Source: CAYQJS01 sp964417895 (lineage in GTDB: Bacteria; Chloroflexota; UBA6077; SHYK01). Taken from it: a stretch of DNA of 64,000 nucleotides. The stretch is from the NCBI GenBank assembly GCA_964417895.1, contig CAYQJS010000020.1, forward strand, positions 15,734-79,733. Direction: 5' to 3'. Both the position numbers and the translations under genes were made by a program. The first letter of the stretch is position 1. Every line of letters begins with the position of its first letter. The notes beneath the pieces are model-generated. The model did no database searches. It was not told the origin of the DNA and worked only from the letters and a program-made list of their open reading frames with translations. Shown here one piece after another: positions 8,683 through 17,004 of this stretch.

Positions 8683-10674
8683 GTCCTCGAAGAAGCGCAA
8701 TGACTCCGGATTACTCATGGCGTCGTGGCTGATGGTCCCCGCGGCCGGGGCCCCGGCGAGGATGCGCTTCACCGGCACTTCGAGCTTCTTCCCGTTCAGG
8801 GTGCGGGGCACCTGCTCGATGGCGTAGATCGCGTCCGGCGCGTGCCTCGGCGAGAGCTCGCGCGCCAAGGCCTGGGTGATTCGGCGCCGGCAGGCATCGT
8901 CAAGCAACACGCCGTCCTGGAGCACGACGAACAGGAGCAGGCGACTCTCGGCGCCGAGCTGGCTCGTGTCCACTACCAGGCTATCGAGCACTTCCGGCAA
9001 GGCCTCGACCACACGATAGAACTCGCTCGTGCCCATGCGGACACCACCCCGATTGAGCGTGGCATCAGAGCGGCCGTAGATAACGCAGCTCCCGCGAGAC
9101 GTGACTTTGATCCAGTCGCCGTGGCGCCAGACGCCCGGGAAGGTATCGAAGTAGCTCTCTTGGTAGCGCCGGCCGTCTGGATCGTTCCAGAAGCGCACAG
9201 GCATGGAGGGCAACGGCTGAGTGATAACGAGCTCTCCGACTTCATCGACGACAGACACGCCCGCCGCGCTGTAGGCCTCGACGCTGGCGCCGAGGGCTCG
9301 GCACTGAAGCTCTCCGGCGCGCACAGGCAGAAGCGGGCAGGAGCCGACGAACGCCGTGCAGACATCTGTGCCCCCGCTCACCGAGCCAAGGAGCAGGTCG
9401 GATTTGACGGCCTCGTAGACCCACTGGAAGCCTTCTGGTGATAGGGGGGCCCCGGTCGAGCCGATCGCTCTGAGCTGACTCAGATCGAAGTCGCGTCCGG
9501 GCTGGATTCCCGCTTTCCGACAGCTCTGGATGTAGGGAGCGCTCGCCCCGAAATAGGTCATCCGGGTCGTTTCGGCGAACCGCCACAGGGCGTTCAGGTC
9601 CGGGTAGGCGGCGCTTCCGTCGTAGAGCAGGACAGTCGTGCCCAGGAGAAGTCCTGAGATGAGCATGTTCCACATCATCCAGCCGGTGGTCGTAAACCAG
9701 AAGAACCGGTCGTCGGGCATGAGGTCGAGGTGCAGGGACAGCTCCTTCAGCTGCTCCAGCAGGATGCCCCCGTGGCCATGGACGATGGCCTTGGGAAGTC
9801 CGGTCGTTCCAGACGAGTAGAGCACCCACAGCGGATGTTCGAACGGCACACGCTCGAAGGCCAGCTCGACGGGACCGCCCAGCAGGTCGCGCCACTGCAG
9901 AACTCGCCCTGGGCCTGGCGGCCTGGGTTCTTTCTCAGGACCGGGCTCAGGACCGGGCTCAGGACCGGGAATCATCACGATGGTTCCCACGCTCGGCAGG
10001 TTGGGGAGCAGATCGCCGAGGGCGCCGATCCGATCGTATGGCCTCCCGCCGTACCGGTAACCATCCACCGCGAACAGGACGCGCGGCTCGATCTGGCGAA
10101 AGCGATCCAGAACGCTGGATACGCCAAACTCGGGCGAGCAGCACGACCAGATGGCGCCGATGCTCGCGGTCGCCAGGAAGGCGATGACCGCTTCGGGGAT
10201 ATTAGGCAGGTAGCCCGCGACCCGGTCACCGCGCCCCACCCCGAGCCGCCTGAGGCCGGCGGCTACGCCAGCCGTCTGCTGGTAGAGCTGTGCGTACGTG
10301 AGCGTCCCCATGGGCCCATCTTCTGACGTGAAGACGAGCGCGGGATGGTCGTCGCGCCGCCGCAGCGCGTGCTCGGCGTAATTCAGCTCGACACCGGGAA
10401 ACCACGCAGCGTTGGGTATGCCTTCACCAGCCAGCACCACTGCGTGGGAGCCGGACGACAGGATCCGGAAGAAATCCCAGACCGATCCCCAGAACGCCTC
10501 GAGGTCTGTGACGGACCACTGCCAGAGCTGGGTGTAGGAATCGAAGGCCAGTCCCCTCGACTGCTCCAACCAGCGGAGATACTCCGTGATGTTGGCCTGC
10601 GCCTTTCCCTCGGCAGATGGCTCCCACAGAAGGGCGCCCTCCGCAATCGCATGCGCGGGCTCCGCCTGCGTCAC
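8665..10674 (-). CDS. aacS: acetoacetate-CoA ligase (acetoacetyl-CoA synthetase)
   Basis: 669-residue ANL-superfamily acyl-CoA ligase of the acetoacetyl-CoA synthetase type. It activates acetoacetate with ATP and CoA in the cytoplasm. The N-terminal ACS-like region has LWQWSVTDLEAFWGSVWDFF and PGVELNYAEHAL. The phosphate-binding loop YSSGTTGLPKAIVHG is near residue 285. A5/A8-like elements GELVITQPLPSMPVRFWND and HGDWIKVTSRGSCVIYGRSDATLNRGG (shown in part) and the acetylatable-lysine region TLNGKKLEVPVKRIL follow. An unusual low-complexity insert of EPGPEPGPE type sits at about residues 235-248, encoded by a 12-bp tandem repeat near 9938-9969. Its start overlaps the pruA stop by 4 bp (ATGA), so the two are translationally coupled. 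Confidence 0.9.
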   Translation of the reverse strand: MTQAEPAHAIAEGALLWEPSAEGKAQANITEYLRWLEQSRGLAFDSYTQLWQWSVTDLEAFWGSVWDFFRILSSGSHAVVLAGEGIPNAAWFPGVELNYAEHALRRRDDHPALVFTSEDGPMGTLTYAQLYQQTAGVAAGLRRLGVGRGDRVAGYLPNIPEAVIAFLATASIGAIWSCCSPEFGVSSVLDRFRQIEPRVLFAVDGYRYGGRPYDRIGALGDLLPNLPSVGTIVMIPGPEPGPEPGPEKEPRPPGPGRVLQWRDLLGGPVELAFERVPFEHPLWVLYSSGTTGLPKAIVHGHGGILLEQLKELSLHLDLMPDDRFFWFTTTGWMMWNMLISGLLLGTTVLLYDGSAAYPDLNALWRFAETTRMTYFGASAPYIQSCRKAGIQPGRDFDLSQLRAIGSTGAPLSPEGFQWVYEAVKSDLLLGSVSGGTDVCTAFVGSCPLLPVRAGELQCRALGASVEAYSAAGVSVVDEVGELVITQPLPSMPVRFWNDPDGRRYQESYFDTFPGVWRHGDWIKVTSRGSCVIYGRSDATLNRGGVRMGTSEFYRVVEALPEVLDSLVVDTSQLGAESRLLLFVVLQDGVLLDDACRRRITQALARELSPRHAPDAIYAIEQVPRTLNGKKLEVPVKRILAGAPAAGTISHDAMSNPESLRFFEDLARRQ

Positions 10675-12239
10675 TGGAGACGCTCCGAGATCACCTTTGC
10701 CTGCATGAAGAGCTTCAGGTACTCGTACCCACCGGCTTTGGAGTCCGTCCCACTCATGTTGAAGCCGCCGAACGGCTCGACGCCCACGAGCGCGCCGGTG
10801 ATCTTCCGATTGAAGTACAGGTTCCCAACGTGGAGCTGGCGGCGAGCCTGGGCGAGCTTCAGAGGATCGCGCGCGTACACGCCGCCGGTCAGCCCGTACA
10901 CCGTGTTGTTCGCAATCGCTACGGCCTCGTCGAAATCGCGAGCCCTGGCCATGGCGAGGACCGGGCCGAAGATCTCCTCCTGCATGATCCTAGAGTCCGG
11001 GGAGGCGTCCGCGAAGACCGTGGGATGGATGAAATAGCCCCTCGAATCATCCGCTTCGCCCCCGGCCACGAGCCTCGCCTCCCGTCGCCCGATCTCAAGG
11101 TACTCGGACACCTTCTTGAACTGGCTAACGTCAGCCACCGGGCCGACGTCAGTTTCAAACAGCATCGCCGGGCCGACGCGGAGCCCCTCGGCCCGGCGCG
11201 CTACGCGCTCGACCAGTTCATCGTAGACCGTGGCGTCGGCGATGACGCGCGAGCAAGCCGAGCACTTCTGCCCCTGGAAGCCGAAGGCGGACGCCGTGAT
11301 CCCGGCGGCCGCGGCATCGAGGTCCGCGCTCCGGTCCACGATGATCGCATCCTTACCGCCCATCTCCGCGATGACACGTTTCAGCCACCGCTGGCCAGGG
11401 GCAACCCGGGCGCCGAGCTCGTTGACTCTGATCCCTACATCCCGGGAGCCGGTGAAGTTGATGAACCTGGTCTTCGGGTGGGCCACGAGATAGTCCCCGA
11501 CGGTGTCCCCGGGGCCGGGCAAGAAATTCACGACTCCTGGCGGGAGCCCGGCTTCCTCCAGGACCTCCACGATCTTGGCCCCACAAATTGGTGTGAGGCT
11601 GGAAGGCTTGAACACGACGGTATTCCCCGCGAGGACCGCGCTGCCGACCAGCCCGGTGGCAATGGCAACGGGGAAGTTCCAGGGGGGTATCGCAACTCCG
11701 ACCCCGAGCGGCACGTACACCAGCTCGTTGTCCGTCCCGGGCGCGGCCACCAGGGGCTGGGGGCCTTCGAGTCGAAGAGCCTCCCGGGCGTAGAACTCCA
11801 GGAAGTCGATCGCTTCCGCCGTGTCCGCGTCCGCCTCAGGCCAGGTTTTGCCAATTTCCAGGACCATCGTGGCGGACAGCTCGTGCCGCCGCCGCCGCAT
11901 GATCGCGGCAGCGCGGAGCCCGATCCGCGCTCGTTCGCGAGCCGGCAGGCGAGACCATGCCGCGAACGCGCTTTCCGCAGCCTCTATCGCTCGCTCTGCT
12001 TCCGCGATATCGGCCTTTGCCGCCCGGCCCGCCCGTTGATCGTGGCGGCTGGGGTTGATCGAATCGATCCAGCGCCCGGTGGTGACACGCTTCCCATCGA
12101 TGATCATCGGATACTCACGTCCCAGCTCGCCCTCGACCTGCTCGCCCTCGACCTGGTCGAAGGCTACCTGGCACGCCCGGCGATGCTCAGGTTTGGTGAA
12201 GTCGGTGAGCGGCTCGTTGGCAAACTCTGGAATCGGCAT
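10671..12239 (-). CDS. pruA: L-glutamate gamma-semialdehyde dehydrogenase (1-pyrroline-5-carboxylate dehydrogenase)
   Basis: 522-residue aldehyde dehydrogenase that oxidises glutamate semialdehyde to glutamate with NAD+, the second step of proline degradation. The length and the N-terminal block NEPLTDFTKPEHRRACQVAF match the PruA/RocA group. Further motifs are PPWNFPVAIATGL, the general base Glu in IAEMGGKDAI (about residue 290) and the nucleophile Cys in FGFQGQKCSAC (about residue 326). The C-terminal block EPFGGFNMSGTDSKAGG is also family-typical. No proline dehydrogenase gene is adjacent. The downstream neighbour, coupled by an ATGA overlap, is acetoacetate-CoA ligase, an unusual partner. 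A 15-bp direct duplication near 12127-12156 encodes VEGEQVEGEL. The start lies 24 bp from a 100-N gap, so the promoter is not visible. Confidence 0.92.
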   Translation of the reverse strand: MPIPEFANEPLTDFTKPEHRRACQVAFDQVEGEQVEGELGREYPMIIDGKRVTTGRWIDSINPSRHDQRAGRAAKADIAEAERAIEAAESAFAAWSRLPARERARIGLRAAAIMRRRRHELSATMVLEIGKTWPEADADTAEAIDFLEFYAREALRLEGPQPLVAAPGTDNELVYVPLGVGVAIPPWNFPVAIATGLVGSAVLAGNTVVFKPSSLTPICGAKIVEVLEEAGLPPGVVNFLPGPGDTVGDYLVAHPKTRFINFTGSRDVGIRVNELGARVAPGQRWLKRVIAEMGGKDAIIVDRSADLDAAAAGITASAFGFQGQKCSACSRVIADATVYDELVERVARRAEGLRVGPAMLFETDVGPVADVSQFKKVSEYLEIGRREARLVAGGEADDSRGYFIHPTVFADASPDSRIMQEEIFGPVLAMARARDFDEAVAIANNTVYGLTGGVYARDPLKLAQARRQLHVGNLYFNRKITGALVGVEPFGGFNMSGTDSKAGGYEYLKLFMQAKVISERLQ

Positions 12240-12263
12240 GCGGCCCCCTCTCGATCTGAACGA

Positions 12264-12363
12264 NNNNNNNNNNNNNNNNNNNNNNNNNNNNNNNNNNNNN
12301 NNNNNNNNNNNNNNNNNNNNNNNNNNNNNNNNNNNNNNNNNNNNNNNNNNNNNNNNNNNNNNN
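12264..12363. other. assembly gap (100 N)
   Basis: Exactly 100 N, the conventional length for a scaffold gap of unknown size. The base run before the gap ends in ctgaacga and the sequence after it is a 16-bp tandem repeat ending in the same ctgaacga. The gap therefore most likely falls inside a collapsed tandem array. Confidence 0.95.
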
Positions 12364-12434
12364 GCGCCGGGCTGAACGAGCGCCGGGCTGAACGAGCGCC
12401 GGGCTGAACGAGCGCCGGGCTGAACGAGCGCCGG
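12364..12434. repeat. 16-bp tandem repeat array (partial)
   Basis: Four perfect head-to-tail copies of gcgccgggctgaacga (12364-12427) followed by 7 bases of a fifth. The left flank of the gap (12256-12263) carries the last 8 bases of the same unit in phase. The array is thus at least 4.5 units plus whatever the gap hides. It separates pruA from the rpsF ribosomal cluster. Confidence 0.9.
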
Positions 12435-12539
12435 TAGCCCGCCTCAGGCACCGGATGATATATTCTCACGCCGCCACGGCGACTGCTCCTGGACGGCGGA
12501 GCCGAGCCGAGGGTCTGGGGGCAGAAGGAGGTGCGCTCA

Positions 12540-12824
12540 CTGAACGATTACGAAATGCTGTTCATCCTTCCGCCCGATCTGGAGGACGAAGCAGCCAGCG
12601 GCGCAACCGAGCGCGTCCGCAGCTACGTAGCCAGCCGGGGCGGGGAGATCAAGAGCCTCGAGCCGTGGGGACGGAGGCGCCTTGCCTTTCCCATCGAGCG
12701 ATATCACGAGGGCGCGTATCATATCGCGCGTTTCTCGCTCAGCCCCGAGCAGGCAGTTGACCTCGATCGCAGCCTCCGCCTCAACGAGCAGATCATTCGG
12801 CACATGATTGTCCGTATCGATTAG
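12540..12824 (+). CDS. rpsF: 30S ribosomal protein S6
   Basis: Small-subunit ribosomal protein bS6, about 94 residues, binding S18 and 16S rRNA in the platform. The family opening NDYEMLFILPPDLED and the terminal LNEQIIRHMIVRID are clear. The start is notable. The GTG at 12531 abuts the ribosome site, whereas a CTG at 12540 is 8 bases after AAGGAGG (12525-12531) and gives an N-terminus matching normal S6 proteins. I prefer CTG. It is the first gene of the conserved rpsF-ssb-rpsR cluster. A possible -10 (TATATT near 12459) lies just after the 16-bp repeats; no -35 is evident. Confidence 0.93.
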   Translation: MNDYEMLFILPPDLEDEAASGATERVRSYVASRGGEIKSLEPWGRRRLAFPIERYHEGAYHIARFSLSPEQAVDLDRSLRLNEQIIRHMIVRID

Positions 12825-12911
12825 GCGATCCTGGCAGGGCCCGGGCGTTTGCCCAGGCAGCTCAGATGCGGTCGATGCGCGAGTAGGAGCTTTGGGGGGA
12901 AGGAGCAAGCC

Positions 12912-13313
12912 ATGGCGGGCCTGTGCAAAGCGACGATCATCGGCAATCTAGGGGGCGACCCGGAGATGCGGTACACGCCCGCAGGCCGCGCGTTTACGAC
13001 GTTCAATGTGGCGTGCAACCGGACCTACACAACCGCGGATGGCGAGCGGCGCGAGGAGACCGAGTGGTTCCGCGTTACCGCGTGGGCGCGCCTCGCCGAG
13101 CTGTGCAACCAGTTCTTGAGCAAAGGTCGACGGGTCTACATCGAGGGCCGCCTCTCCTCTCGGAGCTGGGAGGGAGCGGATGGTCAGAAGCGTTTCAGCC
13201 TGGAGATTTCGGCGAACGAGATGCAATTGCTGGACTCGAGGCCTCGCGGTGATGCTCCGGAAAGTCACCCTGGAGTCGAAGAGGCGCACGACCTCGACTC
13301 GATTCCCTTTTAG
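12912..13313 (+). CDS. ssb: single-stranded DNA-binding protein
   Basis: 133-residue OB-fold protein that coats single-stranded DNA in replication, repair and recombination. It begins AGLCKATIIGNLGGDPEMRYT, with the typical WFRVTAWARLAELCNQFLSKG and EGRLSSRSWEGADGQKR segments. It ends in the acidic tip HDLDSIPF that recruits partner proteins. The short linker (about 15 residues) is compact. The ATG at 12912 has AAGGAG 6 bases upstream, so the in-frame start at 12849 was rejected. It lies between rpsF and rpsR, the usual bacterial arrangement. Confidence 0.96.
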   Translation: MAGLCKATIIGNLGGDPEMRYTPAGRAFTTFNVACNRTYTTADGERREETEWFRVTAWARLAELCNQFLSKGRRVYIEGRLSSRSWEGADGQKRFSLEISANEMQLLDSRPRGDAPESHPGVEEAHDLDSIPF

Positions 13314-13386
13314 CGCGTCAGTGGTTCTTGTGGACACGTGGGCAGCGCCCGCGTGTCGACTGGACTGAGTTGGAGGAGAGACATCG

Positions 13387-13794
13387 TTGAGTGAAGAGCC
13401 GATCACGCCTGTAGAGCGGCAGGGCTCTACCGGGGGGCCACCTGCACCGCGTTTCGCCGAGGGGGGGCCCGGCCAGGGTCCGAGGCCGTTCGGTCCGCCC
13501 CAGGCAGGGGGCCCGCGCCCGCCGCTGCGGCGCGGGCCACGCGGCCGTTACCCTCCACGCCGCCGCGTTTGCCAGTTCTGCGTCGACAAGATCGATGCTA
13601 TCGACTACAAGGATGTCGTTCGCTTGCGTCGCTACCTGTCCGACCGCGCCAAGATCGAACCGCGACGCAAGACGGGCACCTGTGCGCATCACCAGCGCGC
13701 CCTTTCCACTGCTCTCAAGAGGGCGCGCTACATGGCGCTCCTCCCCTACTCGGCCGAACACATCCGGTTAAGCGGCATCGTCCTGCGGGGCTAG
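13387..13794 (+). CDS. rpsR: 30S ribosomal protein S18, N-terminally extended
   Basis: bS18 core at the C-terminal half: RRRVCQFCVDKIDAIDYKDV, then LRRYLSDRAKIEPRRKTGTC, then HHQRALSTALKRARYMALLPY. It partners S6 in the platform of the small subunit. The product is 135 residues rather than about 75-90, because a Pro/Gly/Arg-rich disordered extension of about 55 residues precedes the core. The core keeps CxxC plus a third Cys followed by His, suggesting a zinc-binding (C+) form. The start is a TTG, 6 bases after GGAGGAGAG; no ATG or GTG exists in frame. The stop is 9 bp before the foldase ATG. Confidence 0.94.
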   Translation: MSEEPITPVERQGSTGGPPAPRFAEGGPGQGPRPFGPPQAGGPRPPLRRGPRGRYPPRRRVCQFCVDKIDAIDYKDVVRLRRYLSDRAKIEPRRKTGTCAHHQRALSTALKRARYMALLPYSAEHIRLSGIVLRG

Positions 13795-13803
13795 CGGAGG
13801 AGC

Positions 13804-15399
13804 ATGGCCCGCGACCGCATCTCCGCTGCCGACCGACGCCGACGAAGCGCCGCCGTCGAAGCCGCCCTGGCCCGGCCATCCGCTCGCCAGCTCTCCCGCC
13901 GCGATCGTGAACGCTTCCAGCGCCGCCTGGTGCTGGTGGCGGCCGCTGCAATCGCCCTCGTGGTGGTCAGCATCGTGGGGTTCGGGGCTTACCGCGAGTT
14001 TCTGGGCTTCCCCGGCGAGCCCGTGGCCATAGTGGCGGGCGAAAGCGTCACCCTCCGTACCTTTACGGATGCGCTTCGCGATGAGATGCGGCGCTTGCAG
14101 ACGCAGGTGGGATCTGAGACGCGCGACTCCAACAACCCCAACCAGGTGGGTTCGTCGGTGCAACGCCTGATCGGTGCGCAGGAGACCCTTCCGGAGGACG
14201 TCCTCGAGAAAGAGATCGAATCCGCCCTCATCAGACAGGAGGCCAGGCGGCGGGGCATCATCATTCCACCCGCTGAGATAGACGCGAAGATCAACGAGAA
14301 TCTCTCAATCCAGCGCGCGGTACTCGCTGAGCCGACCGCGACGCCGACGGAAACGCCGACGCCCCGCCCGACACGTACTCCGACCCCAGAGGGGTTCGAG
14401 CCGTCTCCCACCGCGACGGCGATGCAGACCCCGGATCCCCTCACCCCGACGGCGACCCGCGACCCGCTGACCCCGACGGCGACGCGCGAGCCCTTTCCCA
14501 CTCGCCCGACGGCTACACCCGTGATCTCTCCGACCCCTGCTCCGACCCTTGACCCACAGGAATTCGACAAAGCGTACGGTGAGCTGCGGCCGTTGCTTCG
14601 GTCCGAATCTCTGTACCGGCAGGGCCTGGAGCTTGAGCTGTTGCGCCCCAAGGTGCGTGACGCCGTGGGATCGGTCGTACCAGCCAGGGGCCCCCAGGCC
14701 AGGGTTCTGCGCGTCTCGACCTCCACGAAAGACGAGGCCAAAGTGGCGCTCATCCAGATCAGTCCGGTGGTGCAGCTCACCTTGCGCACGAGGCTCCCGG
14801 AGCACGTGGAGATCGTCCGCGCGATGCCCGGGGTCCTCCGCGAGACGGTGCCCAAGCTCGAAGAGCTCCCCGAAGGGGACATGATCAGCTACCGCACGCC
14901 GAGCCCGGAGCTGGTCAATCCGCTAGTCGTGCGACAACTGGAGGCACTGGGCGCCGAGGTGGTCAGTCTTGAAGTGGCGGACTCAGGGTTCCCTTTCGAA
15001 GAGCTGGTGGCTCAGACGAGCGAGCGGCCCGCCGGGGGTCGCGTCAGCGGCGACCTGGGGTGGGTGGCGCTGGGCGCCGAGACACCCGAGTTCGACGAGG
15101 TCGTGTTCAGATCCGGCATCCCGCTGGATGAGTGGACGCCGGAGCCCTTCCAGGCAGGGAATCATTGGGAGATTGTGAACGTGTCGGAGCGTCGGGAGGC
15201 GACGCACGACCAAAAGAATCTGGAACAGATGCGGGATCGCGCATTCCGTGAGTGGCTCGAGGCCGCGAAACAGTCACCAGACATTCAGCGCGACCTGGGA
15301 CCCCAGGAGCGCCAGTGGGCCGTGGACCGCGCGTCGAAGGGCATCTTCGAGGAGACGACCGACCGCCGTCCGCGTGGCAGCCGGCCGGTTCCAAGGTAG
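13804..15399 (+). CDS. membrane-anchored SurA/PpiC-like foldase
   Basis: 531 residues. A basic N-terminal cytoplasmic segment precedes one transmembrane helix (about 42-62). A SurA_N-like chaperone region follows (FTDALRDEMRRLQTQVG, LEKEIESALIRQEARRRGI), interrupted by a long Pro-Thr linker at about 174-255. The C-terminal part has a parvulin-like ending: GDLGWVALGAETPEFDEVVF, then the PFQAGNHWEIVNVSERREA strand region. It probably assists folding of exported proteins outside the membrane; isomerase activity is inferred. It follows rpsR by 9 bp with GGAGGAGC before the ATG, so it is in the ribosomal operon. The Pro-Thr DNA has short tandem repeats around 14440-14480. Confidence 0.78.
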   Translation: MARDRISAADRRRRSAAVEAALARPSARQLSRRDRERFQRRLVLVAAAAIALVVVSIVGFGAYREFLGFPGEPVAIVAGESVTLRTFTDALRDEMRRLQTQVGSETRDSNNPNQVGSSVQRLIGAQETLPEDVLEKEIESALIRQEARRRGIIIPPAEIDAKINENLSIQRAVLAEPTATPTETPTPRPTRTPTPEGFEPSPTATAMQTPDPLTPTATRDPLTPTATREPFPTRPTATPVISPTPAPTLDPQEFDKAYGELRPLLRSESLYRQGLELELLRPKVRDAVGSVVPARGPQARVLRVSTSTKDEAKVALIQISPVVQLTLRTRLPEHVEIVRAMPGVLRETVPKLEELPEGDMISYRTPSPELVNPLVVRQLEALGAEVVSLEVADSGFPFEELVAQTSERPAGGRVSGDLGWVALGAETPEFDEVVFRSGIPLDEWTPEPFQAGNHWEIVNVSERREATHDQKNLEQMRDRAFREWLEAAKQSPDIQRDLGPQERQWAVDRASKGIFEETTDRRPRGSRPVPR

Positions 15400-15588
15400 C
15401 CGCCAGAGTACTCGGAACTCGGGGCGTGCGTCTCGGAGCCGCCCAGGTGGCGTGCGTCCAGGATGTTCCCCAGGCGGCGCATCGAGTGGGAGAACCCACC
15501 CAGTGATGGCGCGCTTGGGGTGATCAAGGCCATCTGTGAGCTTTATCGAGCAGAGGGCATCGCTGATCTCTGAGACGAGGGCGGTGTG

Positions 15589-15948
15589 CTAGGCCGTCGG
15601 ACTTATGACCACCTCGGTAGCCTCTGCCAGGATAATGCACTGCTGCTTCGAGGTGATCACTTCGATGAGTGAATGAGGGTGCCAGTCTGGCTCCGGGTCG
15701 TGTCGAACAGCCAGCCCTTGACTTATGGCGGCATCGGCGAGGACCTCGCCCACCCCGGTCCCTGGCTTTCCACGCGCCGCACTCGCGGCAGGAGAGGTGA
15801 GTCTGGCTAAGTCGACCGATGCGTGTGAATCAGGTCGACTCCTAACGTAGTAGGCGTTTCGGTGAACTCGGCCATTCTTCATATGCTCGAGGCGGATTCT
15901 TCGGAAGAGGGGGTCGTCACGCCCGATGCTTTCGTAGGCAGCCACCAT
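15589..15948 (-). CDS. conserved hypothetical protein, third gene of overlapping cassette
   Basis: 119 residues, function unknown. It has the look of a small protein family found in cyanobacterial and Chloroflexota accessory regions: DDPLFRRIRLEHMKNGRVHRNAYYVR (quoted in part), SVDLARL, then PGTGVGEVLADAAISQGLAVRHDPEPDWH and a C-terminal ITSKQQCIILAEATEVVIS. No membrane segment or metal motif is seen. The start codon shares a base with the stop of the upstream gene (TAATG), indicating translational coupling. Family resemblance is from memory, not from a search. Confidence 0.7.
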   Translation of the reverse strand: MVAAYESIGRDDPLFRRIRLEHMKNGRVHRNAYYVRSRPDSHASVDLARLTSPAASAARGKPGTGVGEVLADAAISQGLAVRHDPEPDWHPHSLIEVITSKQQCIILAEATEVVISPTA

Positions 15949-16514
15949 TAGCGCTGGGTAATTGCGCGTGCCAGCAGATCAGTAATCTCGGGCCAGGCTG
16001 CGATCGTCTTCTCATGAAATCGCCGCCCAGCCGGCGTCGCCTCAACGAAGATGTAGCCCAGTTGCCCGGTCGGTTCCACATCGATGCCTAGCTGATCCTC
16101 GCCTTTCCGCCATTCGACTGTGACGCCGCCATTGGGCAGAGGCCCCACGAAATACGGCGTAATCGCTTCCATTGCTAGGCCCCTAAAAGCCGGCTCGACG
16201 TAGTTCAGCACCGCACGGGCGGCGGCTAAAGCGTTTTCAGTTGGGGGGTGCCCGCCGTAGGTATCCCAGTCCTCGCCTAACAGGCGCAGCCTTTCCAAGT
16301 CCATGCGGGCCTGGTGAAGCCATCCTCGTCGGTCCCGACTGAATAGCTCGTGCACAGTGTCCGTAACTTGGGATCCGGCACCCCTACTGGGTGATGAAGA
16401 ATCGCCAGGCCAGAGGTACACAACGCCGTGGACCGTCTCCTCCGGCGGTTCGACTTCGACCGATTTGGCGTCCCCCGAGTAGAGCGTCTCAGCAAGCGTC
16501 CCCGCAAAAATCAT
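15948..16514 (-). CDS. conserved hypothetical protein, second gene of overlapping cassette
   Basis: 188 residues, function unknown. A helical segment with LRLLGEDWDTYGGHPPTENA leads to a strand-rich part, TPYFVGPLPNGGVTVEWRKG and LGIDVEPTGQLGYIFVEATP. The pattern (WDxYGG...P.....A..........P...P.PNGGV..EW) belongs to a hypothetical family that I recall travelling with the gene immediately downstream. Starts 4 bp inside the end of the upstream gene (ATGA) and ends 1 bp inside the next. The tight overlaps suggest the three products are made in fixed ratio and may act as a complex. Confidence 0.7.
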   Translation of the reverse strand: MIFAGTLAETLYSGDAKSVEVEPPEETVHGVVYLWPGDSSSPSRGAGSQVTDTVHELFSRDRRGWLHQARMDLERLRLLGEDWDTYGGHPPTENALAAARAVLNYVEPAFRGLAMEAITPYFVGPLPNGGVTVEWRKGEDQLGIDVEPTGQLGYIFVEATPAGRRFHEKTIAAWPEITDLLARAITQR

Positions 16515-16846
16515 TGTGGCTCCGATGCGCTGCCTCGGCGTTCTGCCTGGCGCGCGAGCAGTTGCGTCAATTCCTCCAGCCGACGGAGGGTGAGCGAATA
16601 CCTACCAATGATGCGGACCGCCACGTATGGGAGCGCCTTCAACCGCTCGTGTTGAGCCTCAACGTCGCCGAGTACAAGCGGCAGGTCGAGTTGGCCGACC
16701 ACGAGCACGAAAGTGCCCTCCTCCTCCCCCCTCTGGAGGGCGAAGTGATCAACGTGTTCTATCCTGACGCCTCCGGCGTCCACCCATTCCGGCCGCATCG
16801 CGGCCTCAGTTCCTCCGGGCGCGTCCTGGCCCTCCGGCTGATCCAT
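16511..16846 (-). CDS. hypothetical protein, first gene of overlapping cassette
   Basis: 111 residues with no recognisable domain. The core EHVDHFALQRGEEEGTFVLV runs into VGQLDLPLVLGDVEAQHERLK, then a basic amphipathic C-terminal helix (RRLEELTQLLARQAERR). The ATG ending at 16846 is preceded by AGAGGGGGAACC on the minus strand, a good ribosome site. It opens the three-gene cassette and overlaps the second gene by 4 bp. Codon use is ordinary for the window. Its position next to an integrase relic suggests acquisition. Confidence 0.6.
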   Translation of the reverse strand: MDQPEGQDAPGGTEAAMRPEWVDAGGVRIEHVDHFALQRGEEEGTFVLVVGQLDLPLVLGDVEAQHERLKALPYVAVRIIGRYSLTLRRLEELTQLLARQAERRGSASEPQ

Positions 16847-17004
16847 TTAGCGGTTCCCCCTCTACTCAAAGAAATAATCGGTTAGGCTGGCTGGCGCGTC
16901 AAGGAGCCCCTTATTTCCCACGCCAGAAATACCCCCCTTTGTCAGCGCGCCAGTTGGCGCCGTCAGAACGGCCCTCACGCCGCCGGCGGGTGCTGTGACA
17001 GCCA

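Noticed and set aside
10617..12407. 596-residue plus-strand frame through pruA and across the N gap
   Set aside because: Antisense to a well-motivated aldehyde dehydrogenase and runs through 100 N.
12364..12434. Reading the 16-bp repeats as a CRISPR array
   Set aside because: Copies are directly adjacent with no spacers, and no cas gene is present.
15463..15573. 36-codon ORF after the foldase gene
   Set aside because: No ribosome site and no recognisable pattern; likely chance.
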